Source: Flavobacterium ginsenosidimutans
Lineage (GTDB): Bacteria; Bacteroidota; Bacteroidia; Flavobacteriales; Flavobacteriaceae
Assembly: GCF_003254625.1 (NCBI RefSeq)
Contig: NZ_QJRJ01000063.1
Span: forward strand, 1 to 63,568
Direction: 5' to 3'
DNA: 63,568 nucleotides
Shown: one piece after another, positions 25,435-32,595 of the stretch
Numbering within the stretch: position 1 is the stretch's first letter
Layout: the number at the start of each line of letters is the position of its first letter
Translations under genes and position numbers: made by a program
Notes under the pieces: generated by a model
Told to the model about the DNA's origin: nothing
Databases searched by the model: none
Seen by the model: the letters and a program-made list of their open reading frames with translations, nothing else

Positions 25435-26844
25435 ATGAATTCTGCACAGTTTTACGGTATTTTACAAAAACGATTTCCTTTTGCTCCAACTTACAAACAG
25501 GATATTTTTTTTCAGAAAATTGCGATTTTTCTAACCGAACCTCAAAATGATACAATTTTCGTTTTGAAAGGATATGCTGGAACAGGTAAAACGACCGTTA
25601 TTTCGACTATTGTCAATAATTTAGGCGACATCAACAAAAAATACGTTTTGCTTGCACCAACGGGACGCGCTGCAAAAGTAATTGCCAATTATTCAAATAA
25701 CCCAGCATTTACAATTCATAAAAAGATCTATTTTCCTAAGAAATCTTCTGGCGGAGGAGTCGCTTTTACCAAACAAGTCAACAAACATAAAAACACCATT
25801 TTTATCGTTGATGAGGCTTCGATGATTTCAGACAGTACTTTAGACAGCGGTTCGCTTCTGGACGACTTGATTAATTATGTATATTCTGGAAACAATTGCA
25901 AAATGATTCTTTTGGGAGACACTGCACAGTTGCCTCCTGTGAATTTAGATATTAGTCCAGCGCTTGATATTCAGACCTTGGGTATTCATTACGATAAAGA
26001 AATCGAACATATCGAATTGGACGAAGTGATGCGTCAGGAAGAAAGTTCAGGGATTTTATACAACGCAACAGAATTACGTGAGTTATTGAAAGAAAGTTTT
26101 ATAACCGAATTTAAATTCAATGTAAAGAAGTTTAAAGATATCGTTCGACTAACAGACGGTTACGATATTCAGGACGCGATTAATACCGCTTATAGCAACT
26201 ATAGCATTGAAGATACTGCTTTTATTGTTCGTTCAAATAAAAGAGCGAATCAATACAATGAGCAAATCAGAAGCCGAATTTTATTTAAGGAAAGCGAACT
26301 TTCGGTTGGAGATTTTTTAATGGTTGTAAAAAACAATTATTTCTGGCTAAAAGAGACCGACGAAGCTGGATTTATTGCCAACGGTGATATTATCGAAGTT
26401 TTAGAACTTTTCGGAATCAGAGAATTGTACGGATTTAAGTTTGCGAAAGTAAAAATAAGAATGGTCGATTATCCACAGCAAAAACCTTTTGAGACGGTTT
26501 TAATTTTAGATACTTTGACAAGTGAATCGCCTTCTTTAACTTACGAAGAATCGAATCGTTTGTATGAAGAAGTGATGAAAGATTATGAAGATGAGCCAAC
26601 CAAATACAAGAGATTTCAAAAGGTAAAAGAAAACGAATATTTCAATGGTTTACAGGTGAAATTCTCTTACGCGATAACATGTCATAAATCGCAAGGGGGG
26701 CAGTGGAATACGGTTTTTATCGAACAGCCATTTCTTCCAAATGGCATTGACACTGATTATATTAGATGGCTTTATACTGCTATGACACGTGCTAAAAATA
26801 AGCTATATTTGATAGGATTTAAAGACGAGAGTTTTGAAGAATAG
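25435..26844 (+). CDS. RecD-like (UvrD/REP superfamily I) DNA helicase
   Basis: 469 residues from ATG 25435 (MNSAQFYGIL); the open frame extends upstream through promoter-like sequence and is rejected. Walker A is VLKGYAGTGKTTVIS, motif Ia LLAPTGRAAKV, Walker B IFIVDEASMI, motif III LLGDTAQLPPV. The C-terminal UvrD_C_2 segment is FSYAITCHKSQGGQWNTVFIE with WLYTAMTRAKNKLYLIG. This short RecD2-like architecture is common in Bacteroidota. No RecB/RecC partner is adjacent, so a stand-alone 5'-3' helicase in repair is likely. Confidence 0.88.
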   Translation: MNSAQFYGILQKRFPFAPTYKQDIFFQKIAIFLTEPQNDTIFVLKGYAGTGKTTVISTIVNNLGDINKKYVLLAPTGRAAKVIANYSNNPAFTIHKKIYFPKKSSGGGVAFTKQVNKHKNTIFIVDEASMISDSTLDSGSLLDDLINYVYSGNNCKMILLGDTAQLPPVNLDISPALDIQTLGIHYDKEIEHIELDEVMRQEESSGILYNATELRELLKESFITEFKFNVKKFKDIVRLTDGYDIQDAINTAYSNYSIEDTAFIVRSNKRANQYNEQIRSRILFKESELSVGDFLMVVKNNYFWLKETDEAGFIANGDIIEVLELFGIRELYGFKFAKVKIRMVDYPQQKPFETVLILDTLTSESPSLTYEESNRLYEEVMKDYEDEPTKYKRFQKVKENEYFNGLQVKFSYAITCHKSQGGQWNTVFIEQPFLPNGIDTDYIRWLYTAMTRAKNKLYLIGFKDESFEE

Positions 26845-26848
26845 TTTT

Positions 26849-26901
26849 TTAGCCACGAATTCACGAATTATTTAAACAAAAATCCGTGAATTCGTGGCTA
26901 A
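26849..26901. repeat. GCCACGAA-type palindromic repeat with 17-bp perfect arms
   Basis: TTAGCCACGAATTCACG at 26849-26865 is perfectly complementary to CGTGAATTCGTGGCTAA at 26885-26901. It starts a few bases after the helicase stop. It shares the GCCACGAA core with 15147-15245 and a single-arm remnant at 9426-9444. Confidence 0.75.
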
Positions 26902-26918
26902 CAATAAATGCTTTTGCA

Positions 26919-27749
26919 ATGACAACACTAAACGACTTACATTCGATTTCATCTACGTTTTCGAATACCGATAAAATGCCAGTTCTGTTTTTAGGACATG
27001 GTAGTCCAATGAATGCCATTGAAGAAAATCAGTTTGTCACTGGATTTCGAGATTTGGCAAAAACACTTCCGCAGCCAAATGCTATTTTATGCGTTTCTGC
27101 GCATTGGTTTACCAAAGGAACAAAAGTGACCTCGATGGAAATGCCAAGAACGATTCATGATTTTGGTGGTTTTCCGCAAGCGCTTTTTGATGTGCAATAT
27201 CCCGCACAAGGAAGCCCAGAATTAGCAGTTGAAACAAAGAAGATTTTAGATCCAGTTATGGTCGAATTAGACGAACATTGGGGATTAGATCATGGCGCTT
27301 GGAGCGTAATTAAACATTTATATCCAAACGCAGATGTTCCTGTAATTCAGTTGAGTATCGATTACACTAAATCGGGACAATATCATTTTGAATTGGCTCA
27401 GAAACTGCAAGCGCTTCGTTATAAAGGTGTTTTAATTATCGGAAGCGGCAACATTGTCCACAACCTAAGAATGGTTGATTTTAGAAATTTTGATAAAGAC
27501 AATTACGGTTACGATTGGGCAATTGAAGCAAGAGAAACCGTAAATAATTATTTGTTAGACGGAAATTTTCAGCCGTTAATTGATTTCGAAAAATTAAATA
27601 AAGCCGTTCAATTAGCTGTTCCAACACCAGAACATTATCTTCCGTTATTATATACTTTAGGTTTAAAAGATAAAAACGATGAATTGGAATTGTTTAATGA
27701 TAAACTTTTGGCAGGTTCGTTGAGTATGACTTCAGTAAAAATATTGTAA
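26919..27749 (+). CDS. DODA-type extradiol ring-cleavage dioxygenase (YgiD-like)
   Basis: 276 residues from ATG 26919 (MTTLNDLHSISS); a GTG start upstream falls inside the palindromic repeat and is rejected. Metal-ligand and active-site histidines are in VLFLGHGSPMNA, LCVSAHWFTKG, LDHGAWSVIKHL and VPTPEHYLPLL. The family includes E. coli YgiD (4,5-DOPA dioxygenase) and LigB-like enzymes. The natural substrate here is not evident from neighbours. Confidence 0.88.
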   Translation: MTTLNDLHSISSTFSNTDKMPVLFLGHGSPMNAIEENQFVTGFRDLAKTLPQPNAILCVSAHWFTKGTKVTSMEMPRTIHDFGGFPQALFDVQYPAQGSPELAVETKKILDPVMVELDEHWGLDHGAWSVIKHLYPNADVPVIQLSIDYTKSGQYHFELAQKLQALRYKGVLIIGSGNIVHNLRMVDFRNFDKDNYGYDWAIEARETVNNYLLDGNFQPLIDFEKLNKAVQLAVPTPEHYLPLLYTLGLKDKNDELELFNDKLLAGSLSMTSVKIL

Positions 27750-28051
27750 TAATATTTTTTTTAAATTGTTTTCCAATCTTTTTCCATTTATGTGATAATG
27801 GTCTAAAAGTTATAATCTACACAATTTGTTTAAAAAATAAATTGGTGAGATAGTAAAATGTTTCATGCAAATTTGTTTATTTTTACATAAGTAATTGTTT
27901 GTCAGTTGATTATTTGGTTTGTATCTTCTTTTTTAATTAGTTTTTTAAATGCCTTTTGTGATTAACTGGTGATAATTTAAAAAATGATAGAAGATGATTA
28001 CAAATTATGTAAAAGTGCGGCATCAGCACTATAATCACTGATAAAAGTAAG
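27750..28051. other. AT-rich intergenic region
   Basis: About 300 bp between the dioxygenase and the methyltransferase. Mostly poly-A/T with no open frame of note, no strong hairpin with a T tract, and no perfect TAnnTTTG box close to the next ATG. Nothing supportable is seen beyond promoter-like AT richness. Confidence 0.4.
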
Positions 28052-28864
28052 ATGAATCCAAACAAAGCATTATGGGAAAAAGGCGATTTTACGCGCGTTG
28101 CAGAATCTATGAGAGAAAGTGGTGCGGAATTGGTTGCCAAAATTGGAATTAAAGAGAATAGTAACGTTTTAGATCTCGGCTGTGGCGATGGTACTACTGC
28201 AATACCTTCGGCAAAATTAGGAGCCAATGTTTTAGGTGTTGATATAGCAAGAAATTTAGTTGAAGCTGGCAATCTTCGAGCAAAAAAGGAAGGATTGGTT
28301 AATATTGTATTTAAAGAAGGTGATGCAACCGATTTGAATGAATTGAAAAATCAATCTTACGATGTTACGATGAGCATTTTTGGAGCAATGTTTGCTCCAA
28401 AACCTTTTGATGTTGCTAAAGAAATGGTTCGTGTCACACGACCTGGAGGTAAAATTATTATGGGTAATTGGATACCGGGAGATCCAACGTTGATTGCACA
28501 AATCTTGAAGATTAGTTCTGAATTTACACCACCGCCTCCTGAGGGTTTTGTAAGCCCAATGCTTTGGGGTATTGAGGATAACGTAATCGAAAGATTTACA
28601 AATGCGGGTGTTCCTAAAGAAAATATTTCTTTTGAGAGAGATACCTTTACATTTAAAGCAGCATTCCCACCTTCGGAGTGGCTAAATCGATTAAAAAATT
28701 ACTATGGCCCAACTATGAATGCTTTTGAAGCTGCTGAACAAAATGGGAAAACTTCAGATTTGTATGCTAAACTTGAAGGATTAGTTAATAGCCAAAACAA
28801 AAGTAATGACACAAATTCTACATTAATTCCCGCAACTTATCTTCGTGTTACAGTTTTGGCTTAA
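28052..28864 (+). CDS. Class I SAM-dependent methyltransferase
   Basis: 270 residues. Motif I is VLDLGCGDGTTAIPSAKLGA, motif II VDIARNLVEAG, motif III/post-I FKEGDATDLNELKNQSYD, and motif IV region AKEMVRVTRPGGKIIMGNW. It is a methyltransf_11/25-type fold. The substrate-binding C-terminal part (FTPPPPEGFVSPMLWG) is of a kind seen in small-molecule methyltransferases of unknown substrate. It stands alone between gaps. Confidence 0.85.
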   Translation: MNPNKALWEKGDFTRVAESMRESGAELVAKIGIKENSNVLDLGCGDGTTAIPSAKLGANVLGVDIARNLVEAGNLRAKKEGLVNIVFKEGDATDLNELKNQSYDVTMSIFGAMFAPKPFDVAKEMVRVTRPGGKIIMGNWIPGDPTLIAQILKISSEFTPPPPEGFVSPMLWGIEDNVIERFTNAGVPKENISFERDTFTFKAAFPPSEWLNRLKNYYGPTMNAFEAAEQNGKTSDLYAKLEGLVNSQNKSNDTNSTLIPATYLRVTVLA

Positions 28865-28868
28865 TTTT

Positions 28869-28889
28869 TTGTCTTAATAAATAAGACAA
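28869..28889. terminator. Hairpin after methyltransferase gene
   Basis: TTGTCTTA (28869-28876) pairs with TAAGACAA (28882-28889) over a 5-nt loop, right after the stop. There is no T run on the 3' side, so terminator strength is doubtful. Confidence 0.4.
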
Positions 28890-29077
28890 GAAAGTCGTTA
28901 AGAATAATCAATGTATTGTTTGCTAGTAGACAGAAAATTATTGAACATGATTTTCATCCTTTACAGAAATAGAAAACAGAAAATTTAAAAGTAATTTTTG
29001 CATATTTGCAAACACTTAAAACGGGTGAAAATTAAATTACTAAATTTTGAGTTTTTTAAACTCAGCAAAATATAAGA

Positions 29078-29812
29078 ATGAAAATAATAGCGGTAATTCC
29101 AGCCAGATATGCTTCAACACGTTTTCCTGCAAAACTAATGCAGGATTTGGGAGGCAAAACAGTAATTCTAAGAACCTACGAAGCTTCAGTAGCAACAAAT
29201 CTATTCGATGATGTTTTTGTTGTAACTGATTCTGATCTAATTTTTGATGAAATTGTTTCTAATGGTGGAAAAGCGATTATGAGCATCAAAGAACACGAAT
29301 CAGGAAGCGACCGAATTGCTGAAGCTATTGCAAATCTTGATGTCGATATTGTAGTAAACGTACAAGGCGATGAGCCTTTTACAGAAGCAGAACCTTTAGC
29401 GCAAGTTTTATCGGTTTTTAAAAATGATCCAGATAAAAAGGTTGATTTGGCTTCGTTAATGCGTGAAATTACAAATGAAGAGGAAATCAATAACCCAAAT
29501 AATGTGAAAGTGGTTGTAGATCAATCACAGTTTGCATTGTATTTTTCTCGTTCTGTAATTCCGTATCCAAGAGAGAAAAACGTTGGCGTAAGATATTTTC
29601 AGCACATCGGAATTTACGCTTTTAGAAAACAAGCTTTATTAGACTTTTACAGCCTTCCAATGAAATCTTTAGAAGCTTCTGAGAAGTTAGAGCAATTACG
29701 TTATTTAGAGTTCGGAAAACGTATTAAAATGGTCGAAACTACTCATGTGGGTATTGGGATTGATACGGCTGAAGATCTGGAAAGAGCGAGAGCAATGCTA
29801 CGAGATATTTAA
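29078..29812 (+). CDS. kdsB: 3-deoxy-manno-octulosonate cytidylyltransferase
   Basis: 244 residues, full length. It begins [20 protein letters not shown] (the CTP-binding PARYxSTRxPGK motif), and contains [10 protein letters not shown] (metal-binding), [14 protein letters not shown] and [16 protein letters not shown]. It activates Kdo with CTP in the cytoplasm for lipopolysaccharide core assembly. No other Kdo gene adjoins it. A palindromic repeat and a bidirectional terminator follow. Confidence 0.96.
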   Translation: MKIIAVIPARYASTRFPAKLMQDLGGKTVILRTYEASVATNLFDDVFVVTDSDLIFDEIVSNGGKAIMSIKEHESGSDRIAEAIANLDVDIVVNVQGDEPFTEAEPLAQVLSVFKNDPDKKVDLASLMREITNEEEINNPNNVKVVVDQSQFALYFSRSVIPYPREKNVGVRYFQHIGIYAFRKQALLDFYSLPMKSLEASEKLEQLRYLEFGKRIKMVETTHVGIGIDTAEDLERARAMLRDI

Positions 29813-29850
29813 TTAATTGATTTTTAATCATTATACACAATTTTGTCATC

Positions 29851-29936
29851 CTGAGGAACGAAGGATCACACTAGAAACTACGCATAGAATGTCGCCAATC
29901 TTTGTCGATTTACGAGTGTGATCCTTCGTTCCTCAG
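29851..29936. repeat. Intergenic palindromic element with 21-bp perfect arms
   Basis: The 21-bp arm at 29851-29871 (begins CTGAGGAACGAAGG) is perfectly complementary to 29916-29936 (ends TTCGTTCCTCAG), with a 44-bp interior. It lies in the kdsB/E1 convergent gap and is distinct from the dedicated terminator at 29942-29971. It looks like a dispersed MITE- or REP-like sequence. Confidence 0.7.
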
Positions 29937-29941
29937 AAACA

Positions 29942-29971
29942 AAAAAAGCTCCAAAATATTGGAGCTTTTTT
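29942..29971. terminator. Bidirectional terminator (kdsB / E1)
   Basis: AAAAAAGCTCCAA (29942-29954) pairs perfectly with TTGGAGCTTTTTT (29959-29971) over a 4-nt loop. Confidence 0.9.
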
Positions 29972-29991
29972 AATATCTAAAACATTCTAAA

Positions 29992-32409
29992 TTACTGGTA
30001 TAAAGCAGGGAATTTAGAAGGATTAACTTCATGCATCATATCGTAAATTTTCTCGTAAATATCTTCTGCAGAAGGTTTAGAGAAATAGTCACCGTCAGTT
30101 CCGTATGCAGGTCTGTGTGCTTTTGCTGCTAAAGTCTGTGGTTTGCTGTCTAAATATTTGTAAGCGTCTTGCTCTTCTAAAATCTGCTGTAAAATGTATG
30201 CTGAAGCTCCACCAGGAACATCTTCATCAATTACTAAAAGGCGATTTGTTTTTGCAACACTTTTTACAATGTCTTTGCTAATATCAAACGGAAGTAAAGA
30301 TTGAACGTCAATAACTTCGCAGTTAATTCCTTTTTCTGCTAATTCATTAGCTGCTTGCATAACCAATCTTAAAGTTGATCCGTAAGAAACTAAAGTAATA
30401 TCCGAGCCTTCTCTTAAAGTTTCTACAACTCCAATTGGTGTTTTAAATTCACCAAAATTTAAAGGTGTTTTTTCTTTTAAGCGGTATCCATTTAAACATT
30501 CAATTACCAAAGCAGGTTCGTCACATTCTAACAAAGTGTTATAAAAACCAGCGGCTTGTGTCATGTCTCTTGGAACCAAAACGTGAATTCCACGAATAGC
30601 ATTGATAATCATTCCCATTGGAGAACCAGAATGCCAGATTCCTTCCAAACGGTGTCCGCGAGTTCTAATGATTAACGGCGCTTTTTGTTTTCCAACCGTT
30701 CTATATTGTAAAGTAGCTAAATCGTCACTCATGATCTGAATAGCGTACAATAAATAATCTAAATATTGAATTTCAGCAATCGGGCGTAAACCTCTTAAAG
30801 CCATTCCAATTCCTTGACCAATAATAGTCGCTTCGCGAATTCCAACATCAGCAACACGAAGTTCTCCGTATTTTTCCTGCATGCCTTCTAAACCTTGATT
30901 TACGTCTCCAATGTTTCCAACATCTTCACCGAAAATTAAAGTCTCAGGGTATTTTGCAAATAAGGCATCAAAATTATCACGCAAAATCATTCTTCCGTCC
31001 AAATCTGGTTTTGCATTTTCTGCATATTTTGGAAGAACTTTTTGTACTGAAAATACATTTTGAGCAGATTCTGAATGCTGATTGCTGCTGAATTTTTCTT
31101 GGGTTTCATTCAAGAAGTTTGTAATCCAGTTTGATAAAATAACTTTGCTGTTTGGAACTTCAATAAAACGAAGAATCTTTCTAGCATAAACCAATAATTC
31201 CTTTTTTAAAGGCGCTTTAATTGCAGCCAATTCAGAAATTAATTTTTTGATTCTATCTTTATGATCAATGCTTGCTTCAGCAATTTGTTCTAATAAATTA
31301 AGAAGATTTTTTTGTTCTTCTATAATTGGATTAATAAAAGCATCCCAAGCATATTTTTTAGCTTCAAGAACTTCTTTCTTTAATTGGAAATCAAGTTCTG
31401 CTAATTCTTCTGGAGAAGCAATATTAATGGCAATCATCCAAAGACGCATTTGGCGAATACAGTCAAAATCTTTTTCCCAAGCCAGTCTTTCTGCACTTTT
31501 GTAACGTTCGTGAGAACCAGAAGTAGAGTGACCTTGAGGTTGAGTTAATTCGTTAACGTGAATTAAAACAGGAATATGTTCTTCGCGTGCAATTGCTCCG
31601 GCTCTTTCATAAGTCGAAACCAATTCGGCATAATCCCAGCCTTTAACTCTAAAGATTTCATAACCTTTAGAATCTTCATCGCGTTGATATCCTTTTAAAA
31701 TTTCAGAGATATTTTCTTTGGTAGTTTGATGTTTAGCATGAACAGAAATTCCGTATTCATCATCCCAAACACTCATAACCATTGGAACTTGCAGAACTCC
31801 AGCTGCATTTATGGTTTCAAAAAATAAACCTTCAGAAGTACTTGCGTTACCTATAGTTCCCCAAGCGACTTCATTTCCGTTAACAGAAAACTTATCTTTA
31901 ATTGTGATTCCGTCAACTTCTCTATATATTTTTGATGCTTGTGCTAAACCTAATAATCTAGGCATTTGCCCAGCAGTTGGAGATATATCTGAACTTGAAT
32001 TTTTTTGTTTTGTCAAGTCTTTCCAAGAACCGTCTTCGTTTAAACTGTGCGTTACAAAGTGTCCGCCCATTTGTCTTCCTGCAGACATCGGATCGAAAGC
32101 TAAATCAGTATGACCGTATAAACCAGCAAAAAATTGTTTTGCATTTAATTCGCCAATAGCCATCATAAAAGTTTGATCGCGATAGTATCCAGAACGGAAG
32201 TCTCCATTCTTAAAAGCTTTTGCCATTGCTAGCTGTGGAACTTCTTTTCCGTCGCCAAAAATTCCAAATTTAGCTTTTCCTGTTAATACTTCTTTTCGAC
32301 CTAAAAGACTACATTCACGGCTTGTTACAGCGATTCTGTAGTCATTCAATACCTCAGTTTTGAAATCTTCAAATGTCAGTGTAGTATTGCTTTTTTCTTT
32401 TATCATCAT
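29992..32409 (-). CDS. Fused E1 alpha/beta subunit of a 2-oxoacid dehydrogenase complex
   Basis: 805 residues: an E1-alpha domain (about 20-330; RECSLLGRKEVLTGK, GQMPRLLGLAQASK, GNASTSEGLFFETIN), a linker of about 120 residues, and an E1-beta domain (about 470-800; FGEDVGNIGDVNQGLEG, VADVGIREATIIGQGIGMA, VIDVQSLLPFD). The pair decarboxylates a 2-oxoacid with thiamine diphosphate and passes the acyl group to E2. Fusion and sequence fit the branched-chain (2-oxoisovalerate) class common in Flavobacteria. In the ThDP motif the usual GDG is G-N-A. E2 and E3 are not adjacent. Start may be ATG 32409 or 32406. Confidence 0.88.
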   Translation of the reverse strand: MMIKEKSNTTLTFEDFKTEVLNDYRIAVTSRECSLLGRKEVLTGKAKFGIFGDGKEVPQLAMAKAFKNGDFRSGYYRDQTFMMAIGELNAKQFFAGLYGHTDLAFDPMSAGRQMGGHFVTHSLNEDGSWKDLTKQKNSSSDISPTAGQMPRLLGLAQASKIYREVDGITIKDKFSVNGNEVAWGTIGNASTSEGLFFETINAAGVLQVPMVMSVWDDEYGISVHAKHQTTKENISEILKGYQRDEDSKGYEIFRVKGWDYAELVSTYERAGAIAREEHIPVLIHVNELTQPQGHSTSGSHERYKSAERLAWEKDFDCIRQMRLWMIAINIASPEELAELDFQLKKEVLEAKKYAWDAFINPIIEEQKNLLNLLEQIAEASIDHKDRIKKLISELAAIKAPLKKELLVYARKILRFIEVPNSKVILSNWITNFLNETQEKFSSNQHSESAQNVFSVQKVLPKYAENAKPDLDGRMILRDNFDALFAKYPETLIFGEDVGNIGDVNQGLEGMQEKYGELRVADVGIREATIIGQGIGMALRGLRPIAEIQYLDYLLYAIQIMSDDLATLQYRTVGKQKAPLIIRTRGHRLEGIWHSGSPMGMIINAIRGIHVLVPRDMTQAAGFYNTLLECDEPALVIECLNGYRLKEKTPLNFGEFKTPIGVVETLREGSDITLVSYGSTLRLVMQAANELAEKGINCEVIDVQSLLPFDISKDIVKSVAKTNRLLVIDEDVPGGASAYILQQILEEQDAYKYLDSKPQTLAAKAHRPAYGTDGDYFSKPSAEDIYEKIYDMMHEVNPSKFPALYQ

Positions 32410-32595
32410 TTTGAGAGGTCATTGTTTATGTCGCGAAATTACTTAAAAACAATCAATAATCATAATTCTTTAAACTAAATATAATTTAATTATTTGTATT
32501 CAAATTCAAAAAACTACGTATTTTTTTTAAGTGATTTTTATGTAAAAATTAATTTTGTTGATAATTTCGCAAGTTTTTGTTTAAAATTTATTTGA

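Noticed and set aside
26886..26918. GTG start for the dioxygenase
   Set aside because: The added residues would be encoded by the palindromic repeat; ATG 26919 fits better.
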